64,000 nt of DNA from Rhizobium sp. R635 (GTDB lineage Bacteria; Pseudomonadota; Alphaproteobacteria; Rhizobiales; Rhizobiaceae): contig NZ_LOKX01000023.1 of the NCBI RefSeq assembly GCF_002211285.1, forward strand, positions 186,001 through 250,000. The letters are read 5' to 3'. Shown one piece after another: positions 49,830-59,074 of this stretch. Each line of letters opens with the position of its first letter. Positions within the stretch are counted from its first letter, which is position 1. Under the pieces are notes generated by a model. The model searched no databases, was not told the DNA's origin, and worked only from the letters and a program-made list of their open reading frames with translations. Made by a program: the position numbers and the translations under genes.

Positions 49830-51851
49830 ATGTCCACACCGCGACCGAAAGCCCTGCGGCTCGAAACCCTTTGGAACCCTCCCGCGGACGGCAAGGAATT
49901 TTCCTATGTCCTGCGCCTGAGGAACCTCGGGGCCGAACCGCTTTCGGGTTTCTCGCTCTGTGTGAGCGGCCCAGGTCGCGTCGATCCCGCCGGCCGCGTC
50001 GAAGGCGCCACCGTCTCGCAGCGGCTTTCCAATTTCACCGAATTCCAGCCGCCCGCCAATTTCGTTCTCGGCCCGGGTGAGACCTGGACGATATCCGTCT
50101 ATGCGCTCAGCTGGCAGTTCCGTCACTGGACGGACGGCGCGACGAGCGCCTATCTCGCGCTTGGCGACGGCGGCACGATCGTGCTTTCCGTCGAGCCGAC
50201 ACGCTCGTCGGTCAGCAACGCGCCGCTGAAGCGCGGCGCCGAAATCTATCCCGTTCCCGCCAATGCGCCGGTTCAAGTGTCGATCATTCCCTGGCCGAAC
50301 CACGTCGCGGTCGCCTCACGCCGGCCGCTGCCGGCCGGTTTTGCGCCGAAGGCGCAGAACGGCGAAGGGGAGGCGGCTGCTCGAAGCTTCGCAGCCCTGG
50401 TGGACCATCTCTTCGCTGTCGAAGGTATCGTACGAAGCGAAGCGGAAGGCGCGGTTCCTGTTTCCCTGAAGGACGCCTCAGGCTTCGGGCCGGAGGCTTA
50501 CCGGCTGAGCTTCGAGGAGGAGACGATCACCATCGAGGCGAGCGGCCGGACCGGCTTTCTCTATGGCCTCGTGACGCTCGGCCAGATCTGGCGCGGCGCG
50601 AGGCTGCATCCCGGCGTCTTCCAATTTCCTGCTTCCGGCGAGATCGTCGACGAGCCGTCGATGGGCTGGCGCGGGCTGCATCTCGATGTCGCCCGCCAGT
50701 TCTATGCCGCAGCCGAAGTCAAGAAGCTGATTGCGGTGCTGGCCTGGAACAAGCTCAACCGCTTCCACTGGCACCTTTCCGATGACGAAGCCTGGCGCGT
50801 GGAAATCGACGCCTATCCCGCGCTGACCGAAATCGGCGCCTGGCGCGGCCACGGCCTTGCGGTTCCGCCGCTCCTCGGCTCGAGCCCGGCCCGAACAGGC
50901 GGCTATTATACCAAGGCCGCCATCCGCGATATCGTCGCCTATGCAAAGGGCCTCGGCGTGGAAATCGTGCCGGAGATCGACATGCCCGGCCATTGCTATG
51001 CCATGCAGAAGGCCGTACCGGAATTGCGCGATCCCGATGAAACCGGCAGCTACTATTCGGTCCAGGGCTTTCCCGACAACTGCATCAACCCCGCCCGAGA
51101 ACAGACTTACGAAATCGTCGAGACGATCCTTTCCGAGCTGATCGAACTCTTTCCGTTCAAGACCATCCATCTCGGCGCCGACGAAGTGCCCCTCGGCGCA
51201 TGGTCCGGCTCGCCGGAAGCGCTCGACCGCTTGCGTGCCGTTGCCGGCGACGCCGTTGCCGACGCGCACGCCAAACGGCTGAATGTCGTCACCAATACGC
51301 ATGGCGCCGATGATATCCACGGCTCGGGTGCGGCCATTCTGCAGGCCGAATTCCTGGAGCGCGTCCAGCGCTTCCTGGCCAGCAAGGGCTGCGTCACCGG
51401 CGGCTGGGAAGAGGCCGCCCACGGCGATGTCATCGACAAGTCGAAGAGCTATCTCTGCAGCTGGCGCAATGTCGAAGTCTCGGCGGAACTCGCCGAACGC
51501 GGCTACCAGATGGTCGTCTGCCCCGGGCAGGTCTATTACCTCGACATGGCGCTCAGGCCGGATTGGGACGAGCCCGGCGCCAGCTGGGCAGGCACATCGG
51601 ACGCGGAGAAGCTCTACACTTTCGATCCCATCGGCGGCTGGACGGCGGCGCAGAAAGAGAAACTTCTCGGCATTCAGGCCTGCATCTGGTCCGAGCCGAT
51701 GACGGACCGCGCCGTTTTCGACCGTCTCGTCTTCCCGCGTCTTTCCGCCCTTGCCGAGACAGGCTGGACGAAGCCGTCATCCAAGTCATGGGAGCGTTTC
51801 AGGGCCTTGGCGGGATTGATGCCGCTGCTCTACGGACTGCAGGAGTCGTAG
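49830..51851 (+). CDS. GH20 beta-N-acetylhexosaminidase, apparently cytoplasmic
   Basis: 673 residues. An N-terminal extension of about 130 residues (beta-rich) precedes a GH20b-like domain (about 150-260). The catalytic TIM barrel follows, with WRGLHLDVARQFY, NRFHWHLSDDEAWR, EIVPEIDMPGHCYAM and HLGADEVP (D451-E452, the polarising Asp and acid Glu of the retaining substrate-assisted mechanism). The C-terminus carries AETGWTKPSSKSWERF. There is no signal peptide, so it probably acts on imported chito- or muro-oligosaccharides. The start at ATG 49830 is supported by AAGGA 10 bases upstream; GTG 49824 is possible. Confidence 0.93.
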   Translation: MSTPRPKALRLETLWNPPADGKEFSYVLRLRNLGAEPLSGFSLCVSGPGRVDPAGRVEGATVSQRLSNFTEFQPPANFVLGPGETWTISVYALSWQFRHWTDGATSAYLALGDGGTIVLSVEPTRSSVSNAPLKRGAEIYPVPANAPVQVSIIPWPNHVAVASRRPLPAGFAPKAQNGEGEAAARSFAALVDHLFAVEGIVRSEAEGAVPVSLKDASGFGPEAYRLSFEEETITIEASGRTGFLYGLVTLGQIWRGARLHPGVFQFPASGEIVDEPSMGWRGLHLDVARQFYAAAEVKKLIAVLAWNKLNRFHWHLSDDEAWRVEIDAYPALTEIGAWRGHGLAVPPLLGSSPARTGGYYTKAAIRDIVAYAKGLGVEIVPEIDMPGHCYAMQKAVPELRDPDETGSYYSVQGFPDNCINPAREQTYEIVETILSELIELFPFKTIHLGADEVPLGAWSGSPEALDRLRAVAGDAVADAHAKRLNVVTNTHGADDIHGSGAAILQAEFLERVQRFLASKGCVTGGWEEAAHGDVIDKSKSYLCSWRNVEVSAELAERGYQMVVCPGQVYYLDMALRPDWDEPGASWAGTSDAEKLYTFDPIGGWTAAQKEKLLGIQACIWSEPMTDRAVFDRLVFPRLSALAETGWTKPSSKSWERFRALAGLMPLLYGLQES

Positions 51852-51928
51852 CGCTCGGATTAGGCAACGCAGCAATATTATAATAGAGCGGGCTCAACAG
51901 GAGGCCGCGCGATCGATGACCACGCGCG

Positions 51929-52792
51929 TCACTGTCGCTGCCGGTAGGCAGAGGGCGTGACCCCTGTGCCCAGCTTGAATGCGCGTGTCATGTGGCTCTG
52001 GCTGCTGAAGCCGCAGGCCGAAGCGATCTGCGCGATCGGGTCCATGCCGCGCAACATCGATTTGGCGCGCTCGACGCGCCGGTGGGCCACCCAGCCATGC
52101 GGGGACACACCATAGCTTGCCCGGAACATCCGCTGAAAATGAAACGCGCTGAGCTGCCCGATCGCCGCCAGATCCTGCAGGCGGATTGTCTCGCCGAGAT
52201 GGGCCTCGATATACTCCAGACTCCGGCGCCTGATATGAGGAGCGAGCCCGCCGCTGATGGCGCAGGGGCGCATGCCGCCAAAACGCGGATCAACGAAGAA
52301 ATCGTTGATCGTCTGCGTCATCGCTTCTTCAGCCAGCAGATGATCGCCCGCCGACATCGCTTGCGTCATCTGCCGAAGCCTGCGCGCCAAGGCGGGTGCA
52401 TTTTCGAAGGTCACTTCGGGAAGAACCATGAGCCTGGAATCGCGGTCAAACGTCTCGGCAAACATCCGGCGCATCTGATCGTCCGGAATATACAGATGGA
52501 CGAATTCGAAGGGGTCGGTGATTTCCCATTCGGACGAGTGCCCCTGTGGCATGATGCACAGGGCTCCGGGCCGGCCTTGCGCGGCGGGGCTGCCATCCAG
52601 ACGGCGCGTTCCGGCGCCGCCCGTGAGATACAGACTGAACGTATGTCCGTCCGGCCGCTCGTAGCTCATCCTGTCGCTGCCATTGCTCCAGAGGGCCGCC
52701 GATCGGCCGAACCCCAGATCGATGGACTGTAACGTCCGAGCAGAGGGAGACGCGGACAAAAAGCTGAAAACCGAGAGGCGGCTGTCTTTCAC
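51929..52792 (-). CDS. AraC family transcriptional regulator
   Basis: 287 residues from GTG 52792, which has GGGGAAG a few bases upstream; an in-frame GTG at 52816 has a poorly spaced site. An N-terminal cupin-like sensor region leads to a C-terminal AraC domain with two helix-turn-helix units (IRLQDLAAIGQLSAFHFQRMFRASYG and PIAQIASACGFSSQSHMTRAFKLGTG). It is divergent from the EamA transporter gene, 155 bp away, which is its likely target. It is convergent with the GH20 gene. Confidence 0.88.
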   Translation of the reverse strand: MKDSRLSVFSFLSASPSARTLQSIDLGFGRSAALWSNGSDRMSYERPDGHTFSLYLTGGAGTRRLDGSPAAQGRPGALCIMPQGHSSEWEITDPFEFVHLYIPDDQMRRMFAETFDRDSRLMVLPEVTFENAPALARRLRQMTQAMSAGDHLLAEEAMTQTINDFFVDPRFGGMRPCAISGGLAPHIRRRSLEYIEAHLGETIRLQDLAAIGQLSAFHFQRMFRASYGVSPHGWVAHRRVERAKSMLRGMDPIAQIASACGFSSQSHMTRAFKLGTGVTPSAYRQRQ

Positions 52793-52947
52793 CAATTCTT
52801 CCCCACATAAGGCCACGCCTTGCGAACAATACCGGTGGGCGACCCACGTGGCGAGTGGGAACTCCGGGCAAGTCGAATTTCATAGCAAGAATGTGCAAGA
52901 GACCTGCTCAAGGTTCGCCTATTGGTCGAGAAAAAGAGGATCGCTTC

Positions 52948-53862
52948 ATGGCAAATGCCGCTCTCTTCATCGCGACCGTTCTCATATGGGGGACGACCTG
53001 GATCGCCATTGCTATGCAGGTCGGTCCCGTTCCAGTCCTGGTTTCGGTCTTTTACAGGTTTGCGGTCGCAGCCGCGATCCTCGTCGCCATCCTGGCGTTC
53101 ATGCGGCGGCTCAACTTCCCTGCCTTGCGCGATCAACCCTTCATCCTGGCGCAAGCGCTTTGCCTGTTCAGCCTCAATTTCATCTGTTTCTACAACGCAG
53201 CCGGCTTTATCCCCTCCGGCCTGATCTCCGTCATCTTCTCGCTCGCCACGATCTACAATGCCGTCAATGCGCGCCTCTTCTTCGGCGACCGCATTACCGG
53301 TCGCACGCTGCTCGCAGCAGCGCTCGGAGCAACCGGCCTCCTGCTGCTTTTCGGAGAGGAGGTCGTCGTCGATTTCAATATGGGCACGTTGAAAGGGATC
53401 GGGCTCGCGGCGCTCGGCACGCTTTTCTTTTCGCTCGGCAATATGGCGTCGCGTCGAAACAGCGCGGCCGGAATTTCACCGGCGACCGCCAATGCCTGGG
53501 GCATGACCTATGGCTCGGTTTTCCTCCTCTTCCTGATTGCCGCGACGCAAACGCCGATCGTGGCGCCGCCTGACATCACCTATCTCACTGCCCTGCTTTA
53601 TCTCGCGGCGATCGGATCGGTGATCGGCTTCACGACCTACCTCATGCTGGTCTCCCGCATCGGCTCCTCACGCGCGGCCTATGCCACCGTCCTGTTCCCG
53701 ATCGTCGCCCTGTCATTGTCGACGGTCTTCGAGGGCTACCATTGGAGCGGTCTCGGCCTGATCGGCCTAGCGCTGACGCTCCTCGGCAACGTGGTCATAT
53801 TCGCGCGGCCTCTGGTCCGCCGCCCACCGCAAACAGATGCGCGGCTGCCGGCAGGCGGGTGA
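52948..53862 (+). CDS. EamA/DMT-family transporter
   Basis: 304 residues, ten predicted membrane helices in two EamA repeats (ALFIATVLIWGTTWIAIAMQVG at the start; YLTALLYLAAIGSVIGFTTYLMLVSRIGSS in the second half). The start is ATG 52948 with AGAGGA upstream; the frame is open further upstream, but that part is charged and lies in the promoter region. It is probably an inner-membrane metabolite exporter controlled by the divergent AraC protein. It is convergent with the ROK gene. Confidence 0.9.
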   Translation: MANAALFIATVLIWGTTWIAIAMQVGPVPVLVSVFYRFAVAAAILVAILAFMRRLNFPALRDQPFILAQALCLFSLNFICFYNAAGFIPSGLISVIFSLATIYNAVNARLFFGDRITGRTLLAAALGATGLLLLFGEEVVVDFNMGTLKGIGLAALGTLFFSLGNMASRRNSAAGISPATANAWGMTYGSVFLLFLIAATQTPIVAPPDITYLTALLYLAAIGSVIGFTTYLMLVSRIGSSRAAYATVLFPIVALSLSTVFEGYHWSGLGLIGLALTLLGNVVIFARPLVRRPPQTDARLPAGG

Positions 53863-53867
53863 GGGTG

Positions 53868-55070
53868 TCAGCCGACCGGCTTTTGCAGGACGTCGAAGCG
53901 CGGATTGGTTTCGGAAAAGATCGGCAGGGCGGCTGCACCCAGGATCGCCGTATCCTTGCCGGTCATGCCGATCATGACGCGGGGTATCGTCCGCTTCCGG
54001 TCGGGATCGATCGGCACGTGCAACGGCTCCAGCCGCTCGGCGAGCCGGGCCATCAGCGATGTCGATACGCTGCCGCCGAGCACCACGGTCTGCGGATCGA
54101 AGGCAAGCTCCAGAAAGTCGACGGTCTGGCGCAGCGGCTCGACGGCCTGATCCAGCCAGGCATCCAGGCCTTCGCCGCCTTTGGCGATCAGTGCGTCGAG
54201 ATCGTCGGGCGAGAGCTCCCGCGCATTCGCAATGCCCATGCATTCGTATGCGACGCTTGGCGAGAGATAACGATCCAGGCAGCCGCGCTTGCCGCAGATG
54301 CAGAGCTTGCCGTGCGGTTCGACGATGATATGCCCGATCTCGCCGGCATTGTTGCGGCTGCCCTTGTAGAGGTGGCCGTCGAGGAACATTCCGGCGCCGA
54401 TACCGCCTCCGCCCGAAAGAAACAGATAGACGAAGCTGGCGAAACCGCGGGCGACGCCGTGAAGGCGCTCACCGATGGCCGCCGCCGTCGCATCGTTTTC
54501 CACGAGTACCGGCACCTTTACCCGCTGCTCCAGTTCGTGCCCGACAGGAAAGCCTTGCCAGCCGGGCAGGCTGTGAGGGCTGAGGGAGGTGGTGCCGCCA
54601 TCGCCGTAGCGGCCGGGCAGGGCCATGCCGACGCCGAGCAGCCTGCTTCGGTCGAATGGGAAAGCCTCTTGCAGATCCTCGACGATTGCTTGCAACGCCG
54701 GCATCGCCCGTTGCGGATCGGGATGGTCGACATGGCGCTCGATGCGCGCGCAGACGGCGCCGGACAGATCCGTCAGAACACCGCTGGCGCGCTGCCGGCC
54801 GAGTTCGAGACCGATCGAATAGGCTCCGTGCGGATTGATGCTGTAGGGAATGATCGGCTGGCCTCGCGCCAGCTTCTGCGCCTCGGCGGGAACGAGAAGA
54901 TGCGACCTCTCCAGCTCCTCGACGATATTGGACACGGTCTGGGCGGTCAGCGCGGTCATCCGGGCAATCGCGGCGCGCGACAGAGGACCGTTCGTGCGCA
55001 CGGCCTCGATCACCACACGGCGGTTGTGAGACTTGGCCTGCTCGAGATTCGTGCCGGAGATCGCCTTCAT
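53868..55070 (-). CDS. ROK-family transcriptional regulator (NagC/XylR type)
   Basis: 400 residues. An N-terminal MarR-like winged helix (about 15-65, GPLSRAAIARMTALTAQTVSNIVEEL) precedes a ROK sugar-kinase fold: VENDATAAAIG at 190-200, GEIGH at 243-247 and the Cys-rich CICGKRGC at 257-264 (zinc site). The kinase-type catalytic Asp lies within NDATA, but such fused proteins usually act as sugar-responsive repressors. It is the last gene of the minus-strand cluster, 90 bp from the MFS gene, and may sense an amino-sugar-like effector. Confidence 0.9.
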   Translation of the reverse strand: MKAISGTNLEQAKSHNRRVVIEAVRTNGPLSRAAIARMTALTAQTVSNIVEELERSHLLVPAEAQKLARGQPIIPYSINPHGAYSIGLELGRQRASGVLTDLSGAVCARIERHVDHPDPQRAMPALQAIVEDLQEAFPFDRSRLLGVGMALPGRYGDGGTTSLSPHSLPGWQGFPVGHELEQRVKVPVLVENDATAAAIGERLHGVARGFASFVYLFLSGGGGIGAGMFLDGHLYKGSRNNAGEIGHIIVEPHGKLCICGKRGCLDRYLSPSVAYECMGIANARELSPDDLDALIAKGGEGLDAWLDQAVEPLRQTVDFLELAFDPQTVVLGGSVSTSLMARLAERLEPLHVPIDPDRKRTIPRVMIGMTGKDTAILGAAALPIFSETNPRFDVLQKPVG

Positions 55071-55160
55071 GTCGCCTTCAAAGGAAATGGTGCATCACCC
55101 TTGTCACAAGACGGACGCCGATGAAAGCCGCTTATTTCCCGAGCCCGCGCGTCAATCGGT

Positions 55161-56360
55161 TCAATGGGCGTTGCGTCTCTGCAGGACACCGAGGATCGCC
55201 ATTCCCGACAGGCCGGTGACGGCGCTGAGGACGGCGGTGCCGGAATAACCTGTCACAGAAGTGCCGGCGGCAAAGACCAGCGCGCCGATCCCCGCACTCG
55301 CAAAGATATTGACGGAGATCAGCGCGCTGCCGAGCCCCGGCCGATCGGCAATGAGATCCTGCAGATAGGTGATCGGAATGCTGATGATCGCCGCCGCACC
55401 GATACCGGCAAGCAAGGTCAGCGCATAGAGGTGCCAGGGCTCGGAGGCGAAGCCGAGAAGGCTGAGGAACACGGCATAGACGATGGTGCCGGCGGCAAGC
55501 GCCGTCATCTGGCCGGTCTTGCGGGCAATCCGCGACCAGACGATGATGAAGACGACTTCCAGCAATGCGACGATGCCGACGAGAATGCCGACATCGCTGA
55601 GCGCACCATGCGCAGCGCCGGTGGCGATCAGCGGCAGCAGGGCATCGTTGAGATGGAGCGTGCTGGTGATGAGCGCCACCCCGAGGATATGCGCCGAAAT
55701 TCGCGGAGAAACCACTTGGCGAAGCGCGCCGAGATAGGTGAGATGATGGGTGGCGGCCATCTCCGTTGCCGCCCGCTTCGGCAGGGCGAAGAGGATGATG
55801 CCCTGGCATATCAGGCACGAGATGGCGGCGAAAAGATAGGCCGGCAGCATGCTCGACGCACCGGAGAGCACAAGGCCGGTAACGCCCGGGATCAGCACCC
55901 AGGAAAGCGAAATCATCGCGCGCACGCCTGAATTGGCCGTCACCATGTCGCTTCGGCTCATGCCCTGCATCGCCGCGCGCGCATTGGCAAACAGCAGCGA
56001 ATTCAGCGCCCCGTAGATTGGCAGCGGCAGCAGCCCGCTGATGATGAAGACTGCCGCTGTGGGAAAGGCGTAGACCATGCCGTAGCCGACGATGCCGAAG
56101 ACGCAGGCGCCGATCATCGCCGAACGGTATTCGCCGAGCCGGTCGGCGAGATTGCCGAGCAGGACGCTGACGACGACATTCACCGCCGCCGAGGCAAAGC
56201 TCAGGATGGAATAGAGACCGTCGCTCAACCCCAGTTCGCGGATACCCACGATCGACCGATAGGGCGCCGTCATCGCCCCCGCCATTCCGAAGGTGAAGAT
56301 GGCGATCATGCTGGCGCGGATCGCCGGATTGCGGAAGACGTCGGGAAAAAGGCGGCTCAT
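55161..56360 (-). CDS. MFS transporter
   Basis: 399 residues, 12 predicted membrane helices. The first half has GNLADRLGEYRSAMIGACVFG (the loop 2-3 MFS motif) and the N-terminus resembles sugar-efflux (SET-like) permeases. It sits 15 bp downstream of the SDR gene on the same strand and is the only transporter of this cluster, so it probably imports or exports the substrate of the SDR/M81/DSD1 module. Confidence 0.88.
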   Translation of the reverse strand: MSRLFPDVFRNPAIRASMIAIFTFGMAGAMTAPYRSIVGIRELGLSDGLYSILSFASAAVNVVVSVLLGNLADRLGEYRSAMIGACVFGIVGYGMVYAFPTAAVFIISGLLPLPIYGALNSLLFANARAAMQGMSRSDMVTANSGVRAMISLSWVLIPGVTGLVLSGASSMLPAYLFAAISCLICQGIILFALPKRAATEMAATHHLTYLGALRQVVSPRISAHILGVALITSTLHLNDALLPLIATGAAHGALSDVGILVGIVALLEVVFIIVWSRIARKTGQMTALAAGTIVYAVFLSLLGFASEPWHLYALTLLAGIGAAAIISIPITYLQDLIADRPGLGSALISVNIFASAGIGALVFAAGTSVTGYSGTAVLSAVTGLSGMAILGVLQRRNAH

Positions 56361-56375
56361 GCGGTCATGTGAGTT

Positions 56376-57152
56376 TCAGTAGTGTTCCGATTGGGAGAAG
56401 GTCCGCGCGAGCTCGGCCTGGCCGGCCGTGAGGCCGCAATCGACGGGCAGGCAGACGCCCGTGATGGCTGCGGCCAACGGCCCGGCAAGGAAGGCAACGG
56501 CGTTGGCGACATCCTTGGGATCGACGACGCGCTGCAGCGGATACCAGCGGCGCGCCTCCTCGAACACGTTCGGATTGGCGCTCGCGCGCGCTTCCCAGGC
56601 CTGCGTCTTCACCGTGCCGGGTGCGACGGCGTTGGAGCGGATGCCGAACTTGCCGTATTCCACGGCGACCAGCCGGGTGAAGTGCAGAAGGCCGGCCTTG
56701 GCGGCGCTATAGGCGGGATGTCCGAAGACATTCATGCCGTTGACCGAGGCGATGTTGACGACGGACCCTTTCGAGACCTTCAGCATCGGCTCGAAGGCGC
56801 GGAAACATAAGAATGCCGCTTCGAGATTGAGCGCATTGTCGGCCCGCCAGATCTCGGGCGTCGTATCGTGCAGGCTGGTCGCGCGGGCAGCACCGGCATT
56901 GTTGACGAGAGTTCGGACGACGCCGCTGCCGGCAGCGCGTTCTGCCAATTCGGCAATGCTCGCCTCGCTGGTCACGTCGCATCCGACGGCCACGAAACGA
57001 TTTTCCGGACCGAGCTTCGAAGCCACGGCAGCGGCGGCAGCCGCATCGATGTCGGCAAGCAGGACGACATCATGGTCATCGGCGAGCCGCGCGGCAATCG
57101 CCGCGCCGATGTCGCCCGCGGCACCCGTCACGATGGCGATCGATTGGGTCAT
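56376..57152 (-). CDS. Short-chain dehydrogenase/reductase
   Basis: 258 residues, classical SDR. TGAAGDIGAAIAARL near 9-23 is an atypical TGxxxxIG. NNAGAARATSLHD follows, then a Ser in VNIASVNG, and YSAAKAG for YxxxK. The C-terminus ends with the typical ITGVCLPVDCGLTAG. It is co-transcribed with the MFS gene and starts 25 bp after the RpiR stop. The natural substrate may be a hydroxy-acid or sugar-like intermediate of this cluster. Confidence 0.88.
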   Translation of the reverse strand: MTQSIAIVTGAAGDIGAAIAARLADDHDVVLLADIDAAAAAAVASKLGPENRFVAVGCDVTSEASIAELAERAAGSGVVRTLVNNAGAARATSLHDTTPEIWRADNALNLEAAFLCFRAFEPMLKVSKGSVVNIASVNGMNVFGHPAYSAAKAGLLHFTRLVAVEYGKFGIRSNAVAPGTVKTQAWEARASANPNVFEEARRWYPLQRVVDPKDVANAVAFLAGPLAAAITGVCLPVDCGLTAGQAELARTFSQSEHY

Positions 57153-57177
57153 TTATTGTCGCTCCCGTTCATGGACA

Positions 57178-58041
57178 TCAATCTCCAAGCAATTGCCGGT
57201 CATCGCCGTCCCGGTGAAGGACGAGCTGCTGCTTGATGCGCCGCAGCGTCACGGTCGCCTTTGGCTGGACGGCGTATGCGACCAGGCTCGACAGGATATC
57301 GACCATCGCGATGTAGGCGATGCGCGTGGAAGTCGGGCGATAGATATTGTTGCCCTCGGGAAGATCGATCGGCACGACGATTTCGGCCGCCTTGGCGACC
57401 GGGCTCTCCGTCTGGGTCAAAGCGATCGTCTTCACCTTGGTGTCGCGGGCAAGCTCGAAAGCCCGCACCAGCTCCATATTGCGCCCGGAGAAGGACGAGC
57501 CGATCAGCACGTCGCCCGGCTTTGCCGCGGCCGCCATCATCAGCTGCATGCTGTGATCGGAACTTGCGGTGATGCGCAGCCCGAGGCGGAAGAGGCGGTT
57601 CTGCAGCTCGTCGGCGATCATCGACGAATTGCCGCCGGAGCCGAAGGCATAGATCATATCGGCCTTGGCAATATGGGAAACGGCGGCTTCGATCGCGGCA
57701 AGATCGAGCGACCGATGCAGGAGGAAGAGCGCGTTCTGGGCCTTGGTGATGATATCCTGGGCGACATCGGCCGGATCGGTGCTTTTCGATTCCGGTTTCA
57801 GATAGCGCACGCCGATATGGGCGGTGCGGGCAAGCTGCACCTTGAAATCGGAAAAGCTTTCGCAGCCGAGCCGCCGGCAAAAGCGCGTGACGGTCGGCGG
57901 CGAGACCTCGGCTCGCTCCGCAAGCTCGATGATCGAGGCATTCACGGCAAATTCGAAGTCGTTGACGATGATCTCCGCGATGCGGCTTTCAGAGGGGGAG
58001 AGCCGGCCTTTGTCTTCCTGCAATGTCGAAAAAATATCCAA
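57178..58041 (-). CDS. MurR/RpiR family transcriptional regulator
   Basis: 287 residues. The start is TTG 58041, with GGGGGAG exactly 5 bases upstream, giving MDIFSTLQEDKGRLSPSESR as the usual RpiR N-terminus. The longer frame to 58101 overlaps RidA and is basic. An HTH_6 domain (about 1-75, ELAERAEVSPPTVTRFCRRLG) is followed by a SIS phosphosugar-binding domain (about 115-255, IYAFGSGGNSSMIADEL). It probably controls this operon and perhaps the divergent M81/DSD1 genes. Confidence 0.88.
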   Translation of the reverse strand: MDIFSTLQEDKGRLSPSESRIAEIIVNDFEFAVNASIIELAERAEVSPPTVTRFCRRLGCESFSDFKVQLARTAHIGVRYLKPESKSTDPADVAQDIITKAQNALFLLHRSLDLAAIEAAVSHIAKADMIYAFGSGGNSSMIADELQNRLFRLGLRITASSDHSMQLMMAAAAKPGDVLIGSSFSGRNMELVRAFELARDTKVKTIALTQTESPVAKAAEIVVPIDLPEGNNIYRPTSTRIAYIAMVDILSSLVAYAVQPKATVTLRRIKQQLVLHRDGDDRQLLGD

Positions 58042-58063
58042 AGTCGCTCCCCCGATGGCTCCG

Positions 58064-58450
58064 TCAATCCTTCTTCTTATAGGCCACGCAGTCGATCTCA
58101 ACCTTGCAATCGACCATCATCGACGATTGCACACAGGCACGCGCCGGCGGATGCTCGCCGAAATACTCCTGATAGATCTTGTTGAAGGTCCAGAAATCGC
58201 GCGGATCGTCCAGCCAGACGCCGACGCGCACGACGTCCTCGACGCCGTATCCGGCCTCTTCGAGGATATCAAGAACATTGGCGATCGTCTTATGGGTCTG
58301 GGCGATGATGTTGCCGTCGATGATCTCGCCATCTTCCATTGCAACCTGTCCGGATACATAGAGCCATCCGTCGGCTTCGACCGCGCGCGCGAAAGGCAGC
58401 GCCTTGCCGCCGGCGCCGGTTTGAACAGAGCCATAGCGCTTGATAGGCAT
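58064..58450 (-). CDS. RidA family enamine/imine deaminase
   Basis: 128 residues from ATG 58450 with AAGGA 8 bases upstream. The Rid/YjgF signature is present: GWLYVSGQVAMEDGEI, HKTIANVLDILEEAGYGVEDVVRV, and PPARACVQSSMMVDCKVEIDCVAY with the key Arg. RidA proteins hydrolyse reactive 2-aminoacrylate-type enamines released by PLP dehydratases. A PLP enzyme of the DSD1 family is encoded divergently in the same cluster, so a partner role is plausible. It is the first gene of the minus-strand operon. Confidence 0.88.
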   Translation of the reverse strand: MPIKRYGSVQTGAGGKALPFARAVEADGWLYVSGQVAMEDGEIIDGNIIAQTHKTIANVLDILEEAGYGVEDVVRVGVWLDDPRDFWTFNKIYQEYFGEHPPARACVQSSMMVDCKVEIDCVAYKKKD

Positions 58451-58561
58451 TCCCGAGTCCTTGCAAATTATTTTCTTTATAAGTTGACAAATGACCATAG
58501 AAAGCGGAATTTGACCAGTGAAAAACGTGTTTTATGAAAAGAATTTCAATCCGGGGCCAGC

Positions 58562-59044
58562 ATGCGCGATCCTTTCCAGAATCCTTTCCCGTCCGACAGC
58601 GCCCGCCACGCCATCTGGGAAATGCTCGTTCCCCGCGATATCGATGCCTTTCTGGCTGCCGATTGGTCGATGGTGGAGCATGATTTCGTGGAAGAGGGTT
58701 TCATCGGCATCGACGGCCGGAAGGAAGTCAGCCCCGACAAGTGGCGCCTGGCCTTCCCGACGCTGTCTGCCTATCGCGATGAATGGTTGAGACAAGCGAA
58801 GGATTTCGCCGATCAGAGCTTCGCGGAAGATCCGCGCACCGCGATCTTCACCACGACGACGCTCGAAGATATCGAGATCGAAGGCGACATGGCGCTCGTC
58901 CGCAAGAAATTCGACGGCGGCATTACCAAATCCGACGGCACCCGGGACGTCCTGCAATGGCAGACGCTCTATTATTGCAGGCTTCACCAAGGACGCTGGA
59001 AAATTTCAGGTTTCACCGGCTACCTGCCGAACCCCATGGGTTGA
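58562..59044 (+). CDS. NTF2/SnoaL-like protein of unknown function
   Basis: 160 residues. A small alpha+beta protein: an N-terminal helix around WEMLVPRDIDAFLAADWSMVEHDF, then strands ending in LQWQTLYYCRLHQGRWKISGFTGYLP, the pattern of SnoaL/NTF2-like folds. No catalytic residues can be named. It is the first gene of the plus-strand operon, 111 bp divergent from RidA, followed after 30 bp by the M81 gene. It may act on, or bind, the pathway substrate. Confidence 0.7.
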   Translation: MRDPFQNPFPSDSARHAIWEMLVPRDIDAFLAADWSMVEHDFVEEGFIGIDGRKEVSPDKWRLAFPTLSAYRDEWLRQAKDFADQSFAEDPRTAIFTTTTLEDIEIEGDMALVRKKFDGGITKSDGTRDVLQWQTLYYCRLHQGRWKISGFTGYLPNPMG

Positions 59045-59074
59045 CGCGGAGCCGATCAGAAGAAGGCCACTTTC

